Assembly (NCBI GenBank): GCA_964550895.1
Contig: CAZKAP010000012.1
Location: 4,149-68,148, forward strand
DNA length: 64,000 nucleotides
Origin: CAZKAP01 sp964550895
GTDB taxonomy: Bacteria; Bacteroidota; Bacteroidia; Flavobacteriales; Flavobacteriaceae
Direction of reading: 5' to 3'
The translations under genes were made by a program, and so were the position numbers. The notes under the pieces are model-generated. The model saw only the letters and a list, made by a program, of their open reading frames with translations, had not been told where the DNA came from and ran no database searches. Below, one piece after another: positions 34,688 to 43,524 of this stretch; the stretch's first letter is position 1; the number at the start of each line of letters is the position of its first letter.

Positions 34688-36309
34688 TGATCCTGGTCTT
34701 TATCCCTGGCGCTTATGAGGGTCATGACATCGTCCAGGTGGTTGGCCTCCTCCGCCTTCTTGTCCTTACGCCATCTCAGGATACGGGGAAAGCGGGTGGC
34801 CACCCCGGACTTGTGACGTTTGGAATGGGCTATGCCTTCGAAGGCCAGCTCGAATACGTGTTCCGGACTCACGCTTCGGACCGGACCAAAGCGCTCCAGG
34901 GTGTTCTTTTTGATCCAGCGATCGAGTTCCCTGAATTCTTCATCCGTCAGTCCGGAATACGCCTTAGCGAAGGTGATGAGTTCGGGCTTCCCGTCTTCTC
35001 CGTCTTTCCACAGGGCGAAGGTGTAATCGGTGAACAGGTTGCTGCGCCGCCCATGGCCCCTCATGGCATAGGTGAGCACAGCGTCTATGGTCAGCGGGTC
35101 TACCTTCCATTTCCACCAGTCCCCTTTTTTACGGCCGATACGATAGGGCGAATCGAGCCGCTTGAGCATGAGTCCTTCGCTGCCCAATTCCCTGGCACGT
35201 TCCCGTTCGCCGGCTACTTGCTCCCAGTCGGAAGGGTGCATGCGCTGCGACAGGTCCAGGGGGATATCCGAGTCTTCAATGCGGGCGAGCAGACCTTCCA
35301 GCAATTCGCGGCGCTGTCTATAGGCTTTGTCCCTGAGATCCCTGCCTTCGAATTCCATGAGATCGTAGGCCCTGAGGATCACAGGCATCTTTTTTAGGAC
35401 AGAGGGGCCGACCGCCTTTCGCCCAAGCCGGGTCTGCAGGTCCCTGAAGTTGCCGAGTTTTCCCTCGGGGAATGGCAGGATTTCCCCATCGATTACAGTA
35501 CCGTCGGGCAAGCGGGCATGGAGGCCCTGGAATTCGGGGAAGCTGTCGGTAATCAGTTCCTCTCCCCGGCTCCAGACGAAGACCTCTCCGTTGCGGATGA
35601 TTACCTGGGATCGAATGCCGTCCCATTTGTGTTCGATGGCCCACTCCCGGACGTCGCCCAGTTTCTCGACCCGGTTCTCCAGGGCGTAGGCCAGGTAGAA
35701 GGGGTAGGGCTTGGAGTGGACATCTGCGGCCTCTCCCTGCACGAAGAACTCGTGAAAGTCGACTTGAGATGGATCCCAGTTTCCGGTCAGCCGGTAGGCC
35801 AGTATGTCCTCGTCCACTCCGGTGGCCCGTGAAAGGGCCCGGGTCATGAGTTTTTGACTGACACCGATGCGAAAGCCCCCGGTTATGAGCTTGTTGAAAA
35901 CGAAGCAGGAATAGAAATCCATACGCTTCCACTGTTCCCGGAGGTAGGCCCGCTTGAGGCCCTCTTCTTTTCGGCGCAGTGCGATCATGTCCTGCATGTA
36001 GCGATGCAGGGGAGGGAGCTCTCCGGAGCCTTCCCCCGAAACGATCAATGCAATGGTCTCGGCCAGATCTCCGACGATGTGATAGCTTTCCTCAAACAGC
36101 CAGGGCGGCAACCCGGCGACCTCTGTAGCCCAAAGCCTCAGCAGGGTATGGTTGACGGGTCGGGGCGGTCTTCGGTGGGAGAGGATGGCAATGGTCCAGA
36201 CCTTGTCCCTATCCTCAGCCTGTTGGAAGTATTCGGCCAAAAAGGCGACCTTTTCGTTGGTTTTGTTGGTACCGTCCAGGCGTTCGATGAGTCGGGCGAA
36301 GCTTTTCAT
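34684..36309 (-). CDS. ATP-dependent DNA ligase
   Basis: A 541-residue ATP-dependent ligase of the type found in the bacterial Lig-Lhr-Exo-MPE cluster, distinct from the NAD-dependent LigA. An N-terminal DNA-binding domain (~1-200) precedes the nucleotidyl transferase domain with the nucleophile Lys228 in 'EHKWDGIR', then 'SRGEELI', 'IDGEILPF', 'AYDLMEFEGRDL', 'EGLMLKRLDSPY' and 'KKGDWWKWK' (motif V). An OB-fold ends the protein. It overlaps the nuclease and helicase genes by four bases each. It seals nicks, probably at breaks processed by its neighbours. Confidence 0.95.
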   Translation of the reverse strand: MKSFARLIERLDGTNKTNEKVAFLAEYFQQAEDRDKVWTIAILSHRRPPRPVNHTLLRLWATEVAGLPPWLFEESYHIVGDLAETIALIVSGEGSGELPPLHRYMQDMIALRRKEEGLKRAYLREQWKRMDFYSCFVFNKLITGGFRIGVSQKLMTRALSRATGVDEDILAYRLTGNWDPSQVDFHEFFVQGEAADVHSKPYPFYLAYALENRVEKLGDVREWAIEHKWDGIRSQVIIRNGEVFVWSRGEELITDSFPEFQGLHARLPDGTVIDGEILPFPEGKLGNFRDLQTRLGRKAVGPSVLKKMPVILRAYDLMEFEGRDLRDKAYRQRRELLEGLLARIEDSDIPLDLSQRMHPSDWEQVAGERERARELGSEGLMLKRLDSPYRIGRKKGDWWKWKVDPLTIDAVLTYAMRGHGRRSNLFTDYTFALWKDGEDGKPELITFAKAYSGLTDEEFRELDRWIKKNTLERFGPVRSVSPEHVFELAFEGIAHSKRHKSGVATRFPRILRWRKDKKAEEANHLDDVMTLISARDKDQDQ

Positions 36310-37373
36310 GCACCCGTACTTCCTTGATCGCCCGGGGATGCCGCTGCGGTTGCCCTGGTTTCTTCACCCCTGCCCGGGTCCAGTTCTGCCGTTTCTCCCT
36401 CGAATTCGGTGCCCTCAACCGTGGCCTGGTATCCGGCTTCCTGCAGGTAGCGGGAAAAGATGCGGGTGTAGCCGTGGGTGCAGATGATTCTCAGGGCCCC
36501 CGTGGCCTCTATGGCCGCGAGCAGGCCCTTCCAGTCGCTGTGGTCGCTCAGCACAAACCCCCGGTCGATGGCCCTGCGCCTGCGTGCCCCGCGGAATTGC
36601 ATCCATCCGCTGGCGGTGGCCGTTACGAAAGGCGCCATTTTACGCAACCAGGTCCCGCCGTGGACACTGGGCGGAGCCAGTACCAGGTTTCCCTTAACCT
36701 GTTTGCGGTCAGTGGCTCGTTCTATGCGGACGGTAGGTGGAAAATCGAACTGATTCCGGAGTACCTCCGTCATGTTTTCGACCGCGCTGTGGGTGTAGAT
36801 GGTGCCTATGGAAGGGTCGAGATAGCGCAACAGTCGCTGGGCCTTGCCCAGGGAATAGCCAAAGAGTACCGAGGTCCGCCCTTCGTCCCGGTTCCTGGCC
36901 CACCACTGGTTGATTTCGTCCTGTATTTCTCCGTAGGGTTTCCAGTTGAAAACGGGGAGGCCAAAGGTGCATTCGGTGATGAACGTGTGGCAGGGTACGG
37001 GTTCGAACGGAGTGGTCAGTCCGTCCGGGTCGGTTTTGTAATCGCCCGAAAACACCCAGACTTCACCCCGGTATTCCACGCGTATCTGCGAACTCCCGAG
37101 TATGTGGCCGGCCGGATGGAAGGAAAACGAGACCCCGCGGATACTAAAGGTCTCCCCCCAATGGTATCCGCTCACTTCGATCTTCCCGAGGCGGTGCCGA
37201 ATGATGGGCACATTGCTGTGATGCGTAATGTATTTCCCGTGGCCGGATCGGCTGTGATCCGCATGGCCATGGGTGATCAGGGCACGGGGAACGGCCCTCC
37301 ACGGATCCAGGTAGACGTCGGCCCGCGCGCAATAGATGCCCTTGTCCGAGAATGCAAGCAGGGGTTCTTTCAT
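36306..37373 (-). CDS. Ligase-associated metallo-beta-lactamase DNA exonuclease (Exo)
   Basis: A 355-residue nuclease of the SNM1/Pso2-like metallo-beta-lactamase group. The metal motif is 'HGHADHSRSGH' (His35, His37, Asp39, His40). Later blocks include 'FSFHPAGHILGSSQIRVE', 'WVFSGDYKTD' and 'VLSDHSDWKGLL', with the beta-CASP-type 'ICTHGYTRIF'. The homologue from P. putida is a Mn2+-dependent DNA nuclease. It is the first gene of the operon and overlaps the ligase gene by four bases. The C-terminal ~35 residues are acidic and low in complexity, so the function ends earlier. Confidence 0.92.
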   Translation of the reverse strand: MKEPLLAFSDKGIYCARADVYLDPWRAVPRALITHGHADHSRSGHGKYITHHSNVPIIRHRLGKIEVSGYHWGETFSIRGVSFSFHPAGHILGSSQIRVEYRGEVWVFSGDYKTDPDGLTTPFEPVPCHTFITECTFGLPVFNWKPYGEIQDEINQWWARNRDEGRTSVLFGYSLGKAQRLLRYLDPSIGTIYTHSAVENMTEVLRNQFDFPPTVRIERATDRKQVKGNLVLAPPSVHGGTWLRKMAPFVTATASGWMQFRGARRRRAIDRGFVLSDHSDWKGLLAAIEATGALRIICTHGYTRIFSRYLQEAGYQATVEGTEFEGETAELDPGRGEETRATAAASPGDQGSTGA

Positions 37374-37432
37374 AGCCCGGTGAATTTACGAATTTCTGAT
37401 TCCCCGAAGCCGCGGGCATAGGGGGCAAATCC

Positions 37433-37440
37433 TATCTTTG
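37433..37440 (+). promoter_or_regulatory. -7 element of the TerB-like gene
   Basis: TATCTTTG matches TAnnTTTG exactly and lies 18 bases before the ATG at 37459, which gives a short leader. No TTG is seen at the -33 position. Confidence 0.4.
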
Positions 37441-37458
37441 TGGTTTAAACTTGCAGCC

Positions 37459-37893
37459 ATGCCCATAGTAGATTTATACGAAAACGAAGATCAGAGCAGG
37501 AACCTGGCTCACTTTGCTGCCCTGGCCTCCCTGGCCGCGAGGGACGGCATTGTGACCGAGGAGGAGAAGGTGGTCCTGGACCGGTTCGCGATGAAGCTTG
37601 GGATTACCGATGAGCAATACGCCGAAGTAATGAAGGAGGATAACAAGTACCCCATAACCACTACGGGTTCTGCCCAGAAGAGGCTGGCCCGGCTCTACGA
37701 CCTTTTTACCATGGTATTCTCGGATCATTCCTGCGAGGTTCCGGAGCGCGCCTTGCTGGAACGGTACGCAATAGGTCTGGGATACAGTGTAGAGCAGGCC
37801 GAGCGAATGATCTCCAGGGCCTTCGACATCTTCTGTGGGAAGATCGAATTCGAGGAGTTCGAATACCTGATTGGCCGTAAACTCAAGAAATAG
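37459..37893 (+). CDS. TerB-like helical protein
   Basis: A 144-residue protein from the ATG at 37459 ('MPIVDLYENEDQSRN'). An in-frame TTTG element lies just before it, so the earlier start at 37438 is rejected. Features of the TerB/DjlA family are 'LAHFAALASLAARDGIVTEEEKVVLDRF', 'LGITDEQYAEVM' and acidic loop 'RDG' resembling a metal site. The repeat in the second half is 'MVFSDHSCEVPERALLERYAIGLGYS'. TerB folds bind divalent cations and are common stress or membrane-associated helpers. It stands alone and is convergent with fbp. Confidence 0.82.
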   Translation: MPIVDLYENEDQSRNLAHFAALASLAARDGIVTEEEKVVLDRFAMKLGITDEQYAEVMKEDNKYPITTTGSAQKRLARLYDLFTMVFSDHSCEVPERALLERYAIGLGYSVEQAERMISRAFDIFCGKIEFEEFEYLIGRKLKK

Positions 37894-37923
37894 CGGATCT
37901 CTAACCCGTGCAGGGATATGCGC

Positions 37924-38943
37924 CTAGTACTGGGCGTAGTACTTGCTGGCGATGTGCTGCTCCAATTGCTCCACCATATCGGTCGGTCCGCAATAGAAGG
38001 GAGTGCGTTCGTGCAGCTCAGATGGCTGGATATCCATGATCCTCCGGGTTCCGTCGCTGGCCTTGCCTCCCGCCTGTTCCGCCAGGAAGGCGATCGGGTT
38101 GCATTCGTAGAGTAGTCTGAGCTTACCGTCCGGTGATTTCTTCGTCGAGGGATACAGGTAGATGCCCCCCTTGATCATATTCCTGTGGAAATCGGATACC
38201 AGAGAGCCGATATAGCGTGAGGTATACGGGCGGTTGCCTTCTTCTTTCTGGCAGTATTTGATGTAGTCCTTTACGCCCTGGGGAAAGTGGGCGTAGTTTC
38301 CTTCGTTCACCGAGTATATGGTCCCCTCTTCCGGGAAGCGGATGTCGGGATGGCTGAGGTAGAATGTTCCTATGGCCGGATTCAGCGTAAAGCCGTTCAC
38401 TCCTTTACCGGTGGTGTAGACCAGCATGGTCGAGGTGCCGTAGACGATATATCCGGCGGCGACCTGCTTGTGGCCGGGTTGCAGAAAATCGTCCATGGTG
38501 ACCTCTTCTCCCAAAGGCGTAACCCGCCTGTAAATGGAAAAAATAGTCCCCACAGAGACGTTTACGTCTATATTGGAGGAACCGTCCAGGGGGTCGATCA
38601 GTACCACGTACTTGTTCTGATGCCGGTTATCCAGGCTGTTGATGGTGATGTAGTGGTCTTCTTCCTCCGATGCGATGCCGCAGACAATCTCCCGGTTCCT
38701 GAGGGTCTGGATGAACTTTTCATTGGCCAGGACATCGAGTTTCTGCTGATCTTCGCCCTGTACATTGGTTTCTCCCACATCCCCGAGTATGTCTACCAGG
38801 CCGGCCTTGTTCACTTCGTGGTTCACTACCTTGGCGGCGAGCCGGATGGCGTGGATGAGCTTGGATAATTCACCGGTGGAATACGCGAATGAGGCCTGAT
38901 TTTCGATGATGAATTCTCCCAGGGTTTTGTTGATCTTGCCCAT
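37924..38943 (-). CDS. fbp: Fructose-1,6-bisphosphatase, class I
   Basis: A 339-residue class I FBPase, the gluconeogenic enzyme that dephosphorylates fructose 1,6-bisphosphate. The metal-binding signature is 'VLIDPLDGSSNIDVNVSVGTIFSI' (residues ~118 on), with 'GIASEEEDHYI', 'TGKGVNGFTLNP' and 'YEGNPIAFLAEQAGG'-like 'YECNPIAFLAEQAGGKA'. Length is standard. It is divergent from the GNAT-LysC operon. A 7/8 -7-like GATATTTG lies 27 bases before the ATG on the minus strand. Confidence 0.96.
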   Translation of the reverse strand: MGKINKTLGEFIIENQASFAYSTGELSKLIHAIRLAAKVVNHEVNKAGLVDILGDVGETNVQGEDQQKLDVLANEKFIQTLRNREIVCGIASEEEDHYITINSLDNRHQNKYVVLIDPLDGSSNIDVNVSVGTIFSIYRRVTPLGEEVTMDDFLQPGHKQVAAGYIVYGTSTMLVYTTGKGVNGFTLNPAIGTFYLSHPDIRFPEEGTIYSVNEGNYAHFPQGVKDYIKYCQKEEGNRPYTSRYIGSLVSDFHRNMIKGGIYLYPSTKKSPDGKLRLLYECNPIAFLAEQAGGKASDGTRRIMDIQPSELHERTPFYCGPTDMVEQLEQHIASKYYAQY

Positions 38944-39030
38944 GGTTGAAAGGAATTAGAAAGGTTAAACAAATATCGCCCTTTTTGTGATAAGGCGACT
39001 CCCGGTGTCAGGGGGATATCTATCAATACG

Positions 39031-39038
39031 TAATTTTG
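39031..39038 (+). promoter_or_regulatory. -7 element of the GNAT-aspartokinase operon
   Basis: TAATTTTG matches TAnnTTTG exactly and lies 17 bases before the ATG at 39056. No strong -33 TTG was seen. Confidence 0.4.
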
Positions 39039-39055
39039 CCTGCAATTATTGCGAC

Positions 39056-39565
39056 ATGAGCGACAGAGCGTTACATATTCGAAAGGCCAGGGCGGAGGAT
39101 GTGCCGGACATCTTCAGGCTGATCCGGGAGCTGGCCGAATTCGAAAGAGCCCCGGAGGCGGTTGAGGTCACGGAACAGGACCTGATCAGGGACGGGTTCG
39201 GCGAGGAACCCCGATTCGAGTGCCTGCTCGCCGAGTCCGGGGGTGAGGTAGCCGGTATGGCCTTTTACTATTACCGATATTCGACCTGGAAAGGCCCCGC
39301 ACTCCACCTGGAGGATCTGATCGTAAGCCAGACGTACCGGGGCCGGGGTATAGGCTCGCGCTTGCTGGATGAGATCGTCGCACTCGGCAGGCGGCAGGGC
39401 CTGAGGCGGATTTACTGGGAGGTCCTGGACTGGAACCGCCCGGCCATCGATTTTTACGAATCCCGTGGTGCCCGTATCATGGAAGAATGGCGTATGGTAC
39501 ATCTGGACGAAAAAGGAATTCGGGACTATCCCGGTAACCACCAACAGACGAATCGGAAATCATGA
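39056..39565 (+). CDS. GNAT-family N-acetyltransferase
   Basis: A 169-residue acetyltransferase from the ATG at 39056 ('MSDRALHIRKARAEDVPDIF'). Motif A is 'LEDLIVSQTYRGRGIGSRLLDEI' with the RxxGxG loop for acetyl-CoA, and the terminal part is 'WNRPAIDFYESRGARIMEEW' with the conserved tyrosine. It resembles diamine N-acetyltransferase-like GNATs ('ARAEDVPDIFRLIRELAEFE'). The substrate is probably an amine, but this is uncertain. It overlaps the aspartate kinase gene by four bases and is cotranscribed with it. Confidence 0.9.
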   Translation: MSDRALHIRKARAEDVPDIFRLIRELAEFERAPEAVEVTEQDLIRDGFGEEPRFECLLAESGGEVAGMAFYYYRYSTWKGPALHLEDLIVSQTYRGRGIGSRLLDEIVALGRRQGLRRIYWEVLDWNRPAIDFYESRGARIMEEWRMVHLDEKGIRDYPGNHQQTNRKS

Positions 39566-40818
39566 GGGTCTATAAGTTCGGAGGAGCCAGTGTCAGGGAT
39601 GCAGACGGAGTTCGGAATGTTGCGTCCGTGCTGCAGCGGGTGGGCTACGAGCATACGGTGGTGGTAGTTTCCGCCATGGGCAAAACGACCAACGCCATGG
39701 AACGCGTAGTGGAGTATTATCTGAACCGGGATCCGCGTCTGCAGGACGAGCTGGCTGAGATTCGTGCGTTCCACAAGTCGATACTCCGGGATCTGTTTCC
39801 GGATGCTGCGCATCCGGCCTATCTGCAGGTAGAGACCCTGCTCGAGGAGGTGCAGGGCTTTCTGGCCTGGAATAAATCGCCGAATTACAATTTCGTCTAC
39901 GACCAGGTTGTAGGCTATGGCGAGCTGCTCTCCACCCGCATTGTCAGTGCCTGTCTAACGGATTCCGGGATAGGCCATGCCTGGCACGATGTCCGCGGCC
40001 TCATACGCACCAACGGGAATTACCGGGAGGCCGAAGTGGACTGGGACCGCACGGTGAAGACCCTCAGGAATACAGACTGGGGATCCGGGTTGCATCTCAC
40101 TCAGGGCTTCCTGGGTAGCGATGGGAACAACTTCACCACCACCCTGGGGCGCGAAGGTTCGGATTACACGGCGGCCATACTGGCCTATGCACTGGATGCC
40201 CGGAGTGTCACCATCTGGAAGGATGTGCCCGGAGTCCTGAATGCCGATCCCCGCAAGTTTGAAAAGACCGAACTTTTGCGCAAGATCTCGTATCAGGAGG
40301 CGATCGAACTGGCCTTTTACGGGGCCTCGGTTATCCATCCCAAGACCCTGCAGCCCCTGCAGCAAAAATCCATCCCCCTCTTCGTCAAATCCTTCATGGA
40401 ACCTGAAGGCCCCGGGACGGTAGTCGAGCAGGGACTGGCTATAGAACCGCGCATCCCCTGCTATATCGTCAAGGACAGCATGACCCTGATCCGTCTCTAC
40501 GCCAAGGACTTCTCCTTTATCGGAGAACGGAACATCAGTGAACTATTCCAGATCCTGCATCAGCACAGACTCAAGGTAGACCTGATACAGAATTCGGCCA
40601 TCAGTTTTTCCGTCTGCTGCAAGGATGTCTACGGCGGACTGGAGCAGGCCGTGTCGGATTTGCAATCTTCCTTCCGAACTGAGGTGGAGTCGGGGGTTTC
40701 CCTGCTAACGATCCGCCACTTCGAGGAAGACGGGGCGAGGGACATACTCAACGGGCGCCCGATTCGGGTGGAGCAGCGAACCGGCCAGACCTTGCAATGG
40801 GTGGTGGGGAACGGTTGA
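39562..40818 (+). CDS. lysC: Aspartate kinase (monofunctional)
   Basis: A 418-residue aspartokinase that phosphorylates aspartate at the start of lysine, threonine and methionine synthesis. N-terminal 'MRVYKFGGASVRDADGVRNV' holds the kinase KFGG motif. 'TTLGREGSDYTAAI' and 'KDVPGVLNADPRKF' are core kinase blocks. The C-terminal part (~300-410) carries an ACT regulatory region ('DSMTLIRLYAKDFSFIGERNISELFQIL'). It has no homoserine-dehydrogenase fusion. It overlaps the GNAT gene by four bases. The symbol lysC is by family; end-product control is not readable. Confidence 0.9.
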   Translation: MRVYKFGGASVRDADGVRNVASVLQRVGYEHTVVVVSAMGKTTNAMERVVEYYLNRDPRLQDELAEIRAFHKSILRDLFPDAAHPAYLQVETLLEEVQGFLAWNKSPNYNFVYDQVVGYGELLSTRIVSACLTDSGIGHAWHDVRGLIRTNGNYREAEVDWDRTVKTLRNTDWGSGLHLTQGFLGSDGNNFTTTLGREGSDYTAAILAYALDARSVTIWKDVPGVLNADPRKFEKTELLRKISYQEAIELAFYGASVIHPKTLQPLQQKSIPLFVKSFMEPEGPGTVVEQGLAIEPRIPCYIVKDSMTLIRLYAKDFSFIGERNISELFQILHQHRLKVDLIQNSAISFSVCCKDVYGGLEQAVSDLQSSFRTEVESGVSLLTIRHFEEDGARDILNGRPIRVEQRTGQTLQWVVGNG

Positions 40819-40839
40819 ACCGTTTGCCACTCGAACGGA

Positions 40840-40867
40840 TTGGACGTGCTATTATGGTCTATATTTG
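40840..40867 (+). promoter_or_regulatory. Promoter of the OlsF-like gene
   Basis: TTG at 40840-40842, a 17-base spacer, then TATATTTG at 40860-40867, which matches TAnnTTTG perfectly. This is one of the two best Bacteroidota-type promoters in the window. The ATG at 40888 is 20 bases downstream. It lies just after the aspartate kinase stop, so this gene has its own promoter. Confidence 0.65.
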
Positions 40868-40887
40868 CTCCTAACTATTTCATTGAA

Positions 40888-42756
40888 ATGAGTCTGGTTA
40901 CACCTAACGAAATGGCGCGAGCCGTGGGACTGGGAGGTTGGGGTCCGGTTGGCAGGCTGATCGGCTCCATGCTGCTTTCACTGACCCGGATCAGTCCGAT
41001 GAATCGGTTTTACAGACGTAACAAGGATCTTCCTTCCAAGGAATTCCTGGACGAACTCATCCGATACTACGAGATCGATTACGAGTTGCACGAGGACGAG
41101 CTCAAGCGTCTGCCCAAGGAAGGACCATTTATTACCATCTCCAACCATCCCCTGGGTGGCTTCGACGGTATACTCCTCCTCAAGCTGATTCTGTCCAAGA
41201 GAGCAGACTTCCGCATTATGGCGAATTTTCTTCTCCAGCGCATTGACCCCCTGAAACCCTACATTTTTCCGGTTAATCCCTTCGAGCAACACCAGGACGC
41301 TCATAACAGCATATCCGGGTTTCGCCTGGCCTTAAAGCACTTGAGAAAAGGGGGATGCATGGGAATTTTTCCGGCCGGGGAAGTTTCCACCGAGAAGTCG
41401 GGGAACATCTATGTCGACCGGCCCTGGGAAGAGGCGGCCATCAAGCTGATTCAAAAGGCCGGGGTGCCGGTGGTTCCCGTTTACTTTCACGCGCGCAACA
41501 GCTCCTTTTTTTACCGGCTGGCGAAGATCCATGACTCGTTACGGACAGCGAAGTTACCCTCGGAAATGGCTTCCCAGCGGGAGCGACCCATCCGAATCCG
41601 TATCGGTCAGCCGATCCTGCCCAAGACCATAGCGGAGGCCGAGAATCTCCAGGACCTCACGGACATGCTGCGGAGGCGAACCTACCTGCTGGCGAATATT
41701 TATCAGAGAACCCGACTCCTGGACCGGGTACCGACCAGCATAAAGCTCCCGTCCATACCGCGAAAAGTGGCCAGCCCCATACGGAAAGAAGTCCTGCAGG
41801 GTGAAATCGAAAAACTGAGGGAGAAGAACCTGAGGCTGCTGAAGAACCGTCACTACGAGGTTTTCCTGGCTCCCTACAAGGATATGCCTTTCCTACTGCA
41901 GGAAATCGGCCGACAACGGGAGGTCACCTTTCGCGCCGTAGGGGAGGGGACCAACCGCTCTATTGACCTGGACAAGTACGATACCTACTACCACCACCTG
42001 TTCCTTTGGGACGATCAGGAAAAGAAAATTGTCGGGGCCTACCGCATGGGGCTGGGTGTGGAAATCTTCGAGAAGTTCGGCATAGAGGGGTTTTACCTTC
42101 AGGACCTGTTCCGTTTCGAGCCGGAACTCTACGAGATGATGAGCACATCCATCGAGATGGGCCGGGCGTACATCATGGCCGAGTACCAGCAGAAACCCAT
42201 GCCCCTCTTCCTGTTGTGGAAGGGGATCGTCCATACCACGCTACGTTTTCCCGAACACAAGTACCTGATCGGAGGGGTAAGCATCAGCAATCAGTTCTCG
42301 AACTTTTCCAAGTCCCTGATGATCGAGTTCATGAAGTCGCATTACTGGGACCCCTTTGTGGCTCAGTATATCCGGCCCAAGAAGGAATTCAAGGTGCAGT
42401 TGAACGATGCGGATAAGGAGTTTATATTCGATGAGACCCAATCCGATTTGAATAAGTTCGACCGACTGATCAATGAAGTCGAGCCCGGTAGTCTGAGGTT
42501 ACCCGTGCTGATAAAGAAATACATCAAGCAAAACGCCAAGGTAGTGGCCTTTAATGTCGATCCGCTCTTCAACAATTCGGTAGATGGCCTGATGTACATC
42601 AAAATTGCCGACCTGCCGGAGAGTACCGTGAAGCCCGTGATGGAAGAACTGCAGGCCGAACTGGAGAAGGTGTTACAGGGCAATGCCCAGACGGATAGCC
42701 GGCCTCAGGCTACGCAGCCCGACGAAAGTACGGGTAATCCGTTGGAGGAGTCCTGA
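40888..42756 (+). CDS. OlsF-like fused acyltransferase (PlsC + OlsB-type GNAT)
   Basis: A 622-residue bifunctional acyltransferase. The N-terminal half (~60-270) is a PlsC/lysophospholipid acyltransferase domain with 'TISNHPLGGFDG' (HxxxD variant, NHPLGGFDG) and 'GIFPAGEVST'. The C-terminal half (~310-560) matches the hemolysin/OlsB-type GNAT: 'YKDMPFLLQEIGRQREVTFRAVGEG', 'LDKYDTYYHHLFLWDDQEKKIVGAYRMG' and 'DLFRFEPELYEMMSTSIEMGRAYI'. This order matches OlsF, which makes ornithine lipids from ornithine in two acylation steps in Serratia and Flavobacterium relatives. Glycine lipids are the other option. The acyl chain donor would be acyl-ACP. The ATG at 40840 further upstream is rejected because the promoter overlaps it. 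Confidence 0.88.
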   Translation: MSLVTPNEMARAVGLGGWGPVGRLIGSMLLSLTRISPMNRFYRRNKDLPSKEFLDELIRYYEIDYELHEDELKRLPKEGPFITISNHPLGGFDGILLLKLILSKRADFRIMANFLLQRIDPLKPYIFPVNPFEQHQDAHNSISGFRLALKHLRKGGCMGIFPAGEVSTEKSGNIYVDRPWEEAAIKLIQKAGVPVVPVYFHARNSSFFYRLAKIHDSLRTAKLPSEMASQRERPIRIRIGQPILPKTIAEAENLQDLTDMLRRRTYLLANIYQRTRLLDRVPTSIKLPSIPRKVASPIRKEVLQGEIEKLREKNLRLLKNRHYEVFLAPYKDMPFLLQEIGRQREVTFRAVGEGTNRSIDLDKYDTYYHHLFLWDDQEKKIVGAYRMGLGVEIFEKFGIEGFYLQDLFRFEPELYEMMSTSIEMGRAYIMAEYQQKPMPLFLLWKGIVHTTLRFPEHKYLIGGVSISNQFSNFSKSLMIEFMKSHYWDPFVAQYIRPKKEFKVQLNDADKEFIFDETQSDLNKFDRLINEVEPGSLRLPVLIKKYIKQNAKVVAFNVDPLFNNSVDGLMYIKIADLPESTVKPVMEELQAELEKVLQGNAQTDSRPQATQPDESTGNPLEES

Positions 42757-42774
42757 TATTCTTGCCGGAATTCT

Positions 42775-43200
42775 TTACGACAATCCGAATTCACGCCTTG
42801 CGAATTCCCGGGAGTAGGCTCGTATTTCGTTACGGGTGCGCTCGTAGGCACCATGAGTTTCTTCGGCCGTGCCCTTTACTTTTGAGGGATCTTCGAAATT
42901 GTGATGCAGGCGAACGGCCTTAGGCGCCGCTATGTACGGGCAGTTTTCGTTGGCGTGATCGCAAACCGTGATGATGTAATCCCATGCGATTCCGGCGTAC
43001 TCGTCCACGTGGTTGGAGGTATGGTCCGATATGTCGATGCCGTCCTCGGCCATGATGGAAACGGCCCGGGGATTCAGGCCGTGTGTTTCGATACCCGCAC
43101 TCCTGACTACTGCGAGATCGTTCAGCAGGCGATTGAGGTAGCCGTGCATCATCTGACTTCGGGTGGAATTCCCCGTACAGAGTACCAGTATATTTTTCAT
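42775..43200 (-). CDS. arsC: Thioredoxin-coupled arsenate reductase (low-molecular-weight phosphatase type)
   Basis: A 141-residue protein of the LMW tyrosine-phosphatase/ArsC fold. The P-loop 'VLCTGNSTRSQM' carries the nucleophile Cys8 followed by NSTRS, which is the ArsC form. A second pair of cysteines is in 'VCDHANENCP', the Cys82/Cys89-type redox pair of Staphylococcus pI258 ArsC. It reduces arsenate to arsenite. It starts exactly where arsR ends (stop and ATG abut), so the two are coexpressed. A LMW phosphatase function cannot be excluded, but the cysteine triad favours arsenate. Confidence 0.85.
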   Translation of the reverse strand: MKNILVLCTGNSTRSQMMHGYLNRLLNDLAVVRSAGIETHGLNPRAVSIMAEDGIDISDHTSNHVDEYAGIAWDYIITVCDHANENCPYIAAPKAVRLHHNFEDPSKVKGTAEETHGAYERTRNEIRAYSREFARREFGLS

Positions 43201-43524
43201 TTAGCAGCCATTTGGTTTGATATCCTTGAAGAACAACTTAAAGCTCCCTTTAAACTCCTCCCAGCGCTCCGGCACTATACAGAGGCACATTTGCGAGCCT
43301 TTGTAGTACCCTTCCACCAGTCCGGCCTTCTTAAGTTCGTTCAGGTGCTGGGTGATGGTGGGCTGTGACAGACCGATCTCCTGGACCAGGTCGTTGCAGA
43401 TACACTGCTGGGCGCTGCTGACGTACTGGAGTATGGCAATGCGTGCCGGGCTGGCCAGAACGCGCGCCATTCGGGATAATTCATTGACTTCTTCGGTATA
43501 GATGTAGTCTTTTGTTTTACCCAT
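43201..43524 (-). CDS. arsR: ArsR-family metalloregulator
   Basis: A 107-residue winged-helix repressor. The recognition helix is 'LSQPTITQHLNELKKAGLVEGY'. Helix alpha-3 carries 'QQCICNDLVQEI' (Cys41, Cys43), which is the ELCVCDL-type arsenite-binding site, and another CxC is in 'QMCLCIVPE', with a terminal Cys. It represses until As(III) binds. A perfect inverted repeat sits directly before its start codon. It forms a two-gene operon with arsC. Confidence 0.9.
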   Translation of the reverse strand: MGKTKDYIYTEEVNELSRMARVLASPARIAILQYVSSAQQCICNDLVQEIGLSQPTITQHLNELKKAGLVEGYYKGSQMCLCIVPERWEEFKGSFKLFFKDIKPNGC

